Assembly: GCF_004362195.1 (NCBI RefSeq)
Contig: NZ_SNWG01000002.1
Span: forward strand, 263,185 to 327,184
DNA length: 64,000 nt
Reading direction: 5' to 3'
From: Microbacterium sp. BK668
Lineage (GTDB): Bacteria; Actinomycetota; Actinomycetes; Actinomycetales; Microbacteriaceae
In this document: one piece after another, positions 62,036 through 64,000 of the stretch
Layout of the letters: each line of letters begins with the position of its first letter
How positions within the stretch are numbered: position 1 is the stretch's first letter
The notes under the pieces: model-generated
Seen by the model: only the letters and a program-made list of their open reading frames with translations
What the model was told of the DNA's origin: nothing
The model's database searches: none
Translations under genes and position numbers: made by a program

Positions 62036-63382
62036 TCAGCCCGCGCGCCAGGCGGGCTCGTCGCCGCCCCACGGCCGCGGCGGTGCGAACGCGGTCGGTC
62101 CCCCCGGGAAGGCGACCACGGGCCCCACTGTCGTCACGGCCGAGCCTTCGACATCGAAGGTCTGCGTGTGCCGGCCGGCATCGACCGGCGCGGAGGTCGA
62201 CGGCTCCGCGCGCCGCGGCATCCCGAGCAGCTCCGCGGCGACACGGCGCAGCGAGGTCTCGGCCAGCCACGATCCGCCCTCGGCGTCGCGTCGCACGAGG
62301 AGCGCCATGACCGCCGCAGCGAGGAGGTACCCGGCACTGTGGTCGAGCGCCTGCGCCGGGAGCGCGCCCGGCGCCGCCCCGTCGCGCGACTCGATCCACG
62401 AGATGCCCGATGCGGCCTGCACGATGCTGTCGAAGCCGCGCTGGTCGGGCGTGCCCCACGCCGAGAGCTGGGCGACGACGATTCCGGGATGCCGCGCCGC
62501 GAGGTCCGCCGGCGCCAGCCCGAGGCGTGCCAGCGCCTGGGGCCGGTAGCCGAGCACGACGACGTCGGCTCCTGCCGCCAGCTCGTCGAAGCGGGCTCGA
62601 TCGCCGGCGCCGGTGAGGTCCAGCAGCGCCGACCTCTTGCCGTGCCCGGTGTCGAGATGCTGCCACGCGATCTCCGGCAGCTGCGGCGCGTCGATCCGCA
62701 GCACCTCCGCTCCCAGGAGCGCCAGGGTCCGCGTCGCGACGGGTCCCGCGATGACGCGTGTGAGGTCGAGCACCCGAACGCCGGCGAGGGGGGCCGTGCC
62801 GGCCGGTGCCAGGCGGCCGCGCGGGTGAGCCTGCCCGAGCGGAGCGATCCGCACGACCGATCCCGCGCGGAGAGCTTCGTCCACCTCCGGGACTTCGCGG
62901 AGTACGGCGGAGGCGATGCCGCCCCGTGCGGTGATCGCCTCCGCGGCGGCAGCGGCGGGCATGACGGCGAGAGCCGACGCGACGTCGTCCGCTCCTGCCT
63001 CGCCGGGCAGTTCAAGGGCCTTGCGCAGGGCGCGGGCGTGGTGCGGATAGTTGCCGTGCGTGCGCACCCAGCCGTCCGCAGCGGGGAAGAAGCCCGAGAG
63101 CGGGGCGAAGGCGACGGGCGCCGACCCGTCGACGCGACCATGACGCTCGCTGGCGTAGGCGAGCGCGATGCGGTCGGGATCGAGCGTCACATCGCCGGAT
63201 CCCGCGATCGTCGCCGCCGCGACGGAGGCGGCGCCGACGCTCGACCAGGCGAGTTCGCCGACGGACAGTCGCGAATCGAGCGGAACCGGATGCCGCGGCG
63301 CGGCGACGGTCACGGCCGTGTCCAGCCCGAGTCGGCGGATCACGTCCTCCGGCGTGGACGCGAACGACGGCTCCAGGCTCAT
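62036..63382 (-). CDS. CaiB/BaiF-type (family III) CoA transferase, permuted domain order
   Basis: 448 aa. The usual N-terminal segment of this family (PLAGVRVLDLTRVIAGPVATRTLA, split at VLDLTRVIAGP) appears only at about residue 222. It is followed by GKRSALLDL, ADVVVLGYRP and the region of the catalytic Asp (ALDHSAGYLL, D~380). The part normally at the C-terminus (SGFFPAADGWVRTHGNYP and later EVPEVDEALRAG) comes first, at ~100-205. The protein thus looks circularly permuted or derived from a tandem fusion. Substrate unknown. ATG 6 nt after minus-strand -10 TATCGT (63389-63394). Confidence 0.82.
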   Translation of the reverse strand: MSLEPSFASTPEDVIRRLGLDTAVTVAAPRHPVPLDSRLSVGELAWSSVGAASVAAATIAGSGDVTLDPDRIALAYASERHGRVDGSAPVAFAPLSGFFPAADGWVRTHGNYPHHARALRKALELPGEAGADDVASALAVMPAAAAAEAITARGGIASAVLREVPEVDEALRAGSVVRIAPLGQAHPRGRLAPAGTAPLAGVRVLDLTRVIAGPVATRTLALLGAEVLRIDAPQLPEIAWQHLDTGHGKRSALLDLTGAGDRARFDELAAGADVVVLGYRPQALARLGLAPADLAARHPGIVVAQLSAWGTPDQRGFDSIVQAASGISWIESRDGAAPGALPAQALDHSAGYLLAAAVMALLVRRDAEGGSWLAETSLRRVAAELLGMPRRAEPSTSAPVDAGRHTQTFDVEGSAVTTVGPVVAFPGGPTAFAPPRPWGGDEPAWRAG

Positions 63383-63439
63383 GTCCGGACGATAATCCGC
63401 CCCGCGCTCCGCCGCGAGTGCCACACGTGGACTCGTGGC

Positions 63440-63595
63440 ATGTCCGAGCCGGAGCGTCCCGGCGCCGAACGCTGGGTGCCGGACCACGCCGAGATCGCGG
63501 AGCTCCGCGAAGCGGTGCAGGGATGCCGCGGGTGCGAGCTGTGGGCCGACGCGACGCAGGCCGTCTTCGCCGACGGAGCGCGCCGCGCGTCGCCG
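63440..63595 (+). pseudogene. 5' remnant of a uracil-DNA glycosylase (UdgX/family 4-like) gene
   Basis: The frame MSEPERPGAERWVPDHAEIA, then ELREAVQGCRGCELWADATQ and AVFADG, matches the start of UdgX-like glycosylases (CRGCxLxxxATQTVFGEG). In those the first Fe-S cysteines lie in CRGC. After ARRA the similarity stops. The frame runs on without family features to a stop at 63782-63784, in the rrn promoter. The catalytic GEQPGDxEDxxGxPFVGPAG part is absent. Hence a truncated gene at the edge of an rRNA operon. An out-of-window remainder is not expected on this side. Confidence 0.65.
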
Positions 63596-63780
63596 CGCGA
63601 AGCGGGATCCGCGGAATTCCGCGCCCCCACGCTCGCGACACGCCCGGGATGCGGGACCGATTTGCCGGACTCTCCGATCCCGCGTAACTTATTACTTGTT
63701 CGCCCCACAGGGAAGCGGAGAGGCCGAGAGCCTTACCCCCCTCAAGCGGAGAACCATCCCCGATCCGAACGTCGCTCTTC

Positions 63781-63810
63781 TTGAGCGGTCACCGCCCTCT
63801 GGGCTAGGAT
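63781..63810 (+). promoter_or_regulatory. Probable rRNA operon promoter
   Basis: -35 TTGAGC (63781-63786), 18-bp spacer, -10 TAGGAT (63805-63810). It stands ~190 bp before the window end, and the sequence beyond resembles an rRNA leader. The region upstream (63690-63780) is lower in GC than the rest and may contain activator sites. Confidence 0.65.
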
Positions 63811-64000
63811 AGGGGCTCCCCACGATCCTCGATCCGCCGAGAGTCTGGTCGGTCGCCTCACGCAGGCCCGACGAGCCCGGACGACCGAGAGGTGACGTGG
63901 GATTCGAGAAGTTGCCCTGTGGGTGAGGCTGTGAGGCTGAGCTGCGGGAGCATCCGATCCTTGAGAACTCAACAGCGTGCACTTGTCAAATGCCAAATAA
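63811..64000 (+). other. rRNA operon leader (16S gene begins beyond the window)
   Basis: TTGAGAACTCAACAGCGTGC at 63961-63980 is the boxA-like antitermination/processing motif seen before 16S rRNA in actinobacteria (compare TTGAGAACTCAATAGTGTG in mycobacteria). The following ACTTGTCAAATGCCAAATAA is AT-rich leader. No mature 16S start is reached before base 64000. Confidence 0.75.

Noticed and set aside
63440-63784. Complete novel gene of 114 codons before the rrn operon
   Set aside because: Only the first ~50 codons match the UDG family. The rest runs into promoter sequence.

Overview
The window is a gene-dense stretch of an actinobacterial chromosome, most likely Microbacteriaceae and probably Microbacterium. 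The reasons are very high GC, dense use of GGATGCC/GCATCC-type codon pairs, gene neighbourhoods typical of the group (ftsK-pgsA-cinA-clgR-DUF3046-recA-recX-miaB-miaA-dapF-hflX; lexA divergent from a LysM gene; infC-rpmI-rplT; gluABCD; pheST; argCJBDF-argH; tyrS), mycobacterial-type SOS boxes (TCGAAC-N4-GTTCGA), and a right edge that looks like a Microbacterium-type rRNA operon leader. No tRNA gene, insertion sequence, CRISPR array or prophage was seen. The genus assignment is inference.

Layout. 1-0.7 kb: a DUF4395 gene cut by the window edge, with a membrane-anchored thioredoxin. 0.8-5.2 kb: thyX, a short-chain dehydrogenase, dapA, RNase J. 5.2-18.4 kb: an acetyltransferase, ftsK, pgsA, cinA, a ClgR-type regulator, DUF3046, SOS-controlled recA-recX, tRNA A37 modification genes miaB-miaA, a truncated acetyltransferase, dapF, an RsmC-like methyltransferase (opposite strand), hflX. 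18.4-23.9 kb: an S9 peptidase (minus strand), then metF-metE behind a leader with strong nested RNA pairing. 23.9-27.0 kb: a large membrane protein, and lexA divergent from a LysM gene across paired SOS-like boxes. 27.1-31.5 kb: hisC-hisB-hisH-hisA(priA), an SseB-like gene and a small membrane protein. 31.6-35.7 kb: a PLP decarboxylase and a two-gene accessory cassette (beta-helix/fibre-like protein plus HExxH peptidase). 35.7-39.4 kb: DUF1844, infC-rpmI-rplT with a long leader, a membrane protein, a SpoU methyltransferase. 39.5-43 kb: the gluABCD uptake system. 43-48.4 kb: pheS-pheT, a dienelactone hydrolase, an NAD-dependent epimerase. 48.4-58.2 kb: argC-J-B-D-F, a DUF418 membrane protein, a DUF559-type endonuclease gene flanked by four copies of a ~60-bp inverted-end repeat, argH. 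58.2-64 kb: a SatD-family gene with palindromic operators and its membrane partner, tyrS, DUF4184, a CaiB/BaiF-type protein with unusual domain order, a uracil-DNA glycosylase remnant, and the rrn promoter and leader.

How it fits together. Most genes serve amino-acid supply (lysine/DAP, methionine, histidine, arginine, glutamate uptake), information processing and DNA-damage response. recA, lexA and the LysM gene form an SOS set. Translational coupling by ATGA/GTGA or TGATG overlaps is common in the his, arg, met, glu and phe operons. About twenty start codons sit only 5-9 nt after a TANNNT -10 element, so leaderless transcription appears to be a main mode of expression. The least ordinary regions are the fibre/peptidase cassette (33.3-35.7 kb), the repeat-flanked endonuclease (55.3-56.7 kb), the structured metF leader and the satD operator region.
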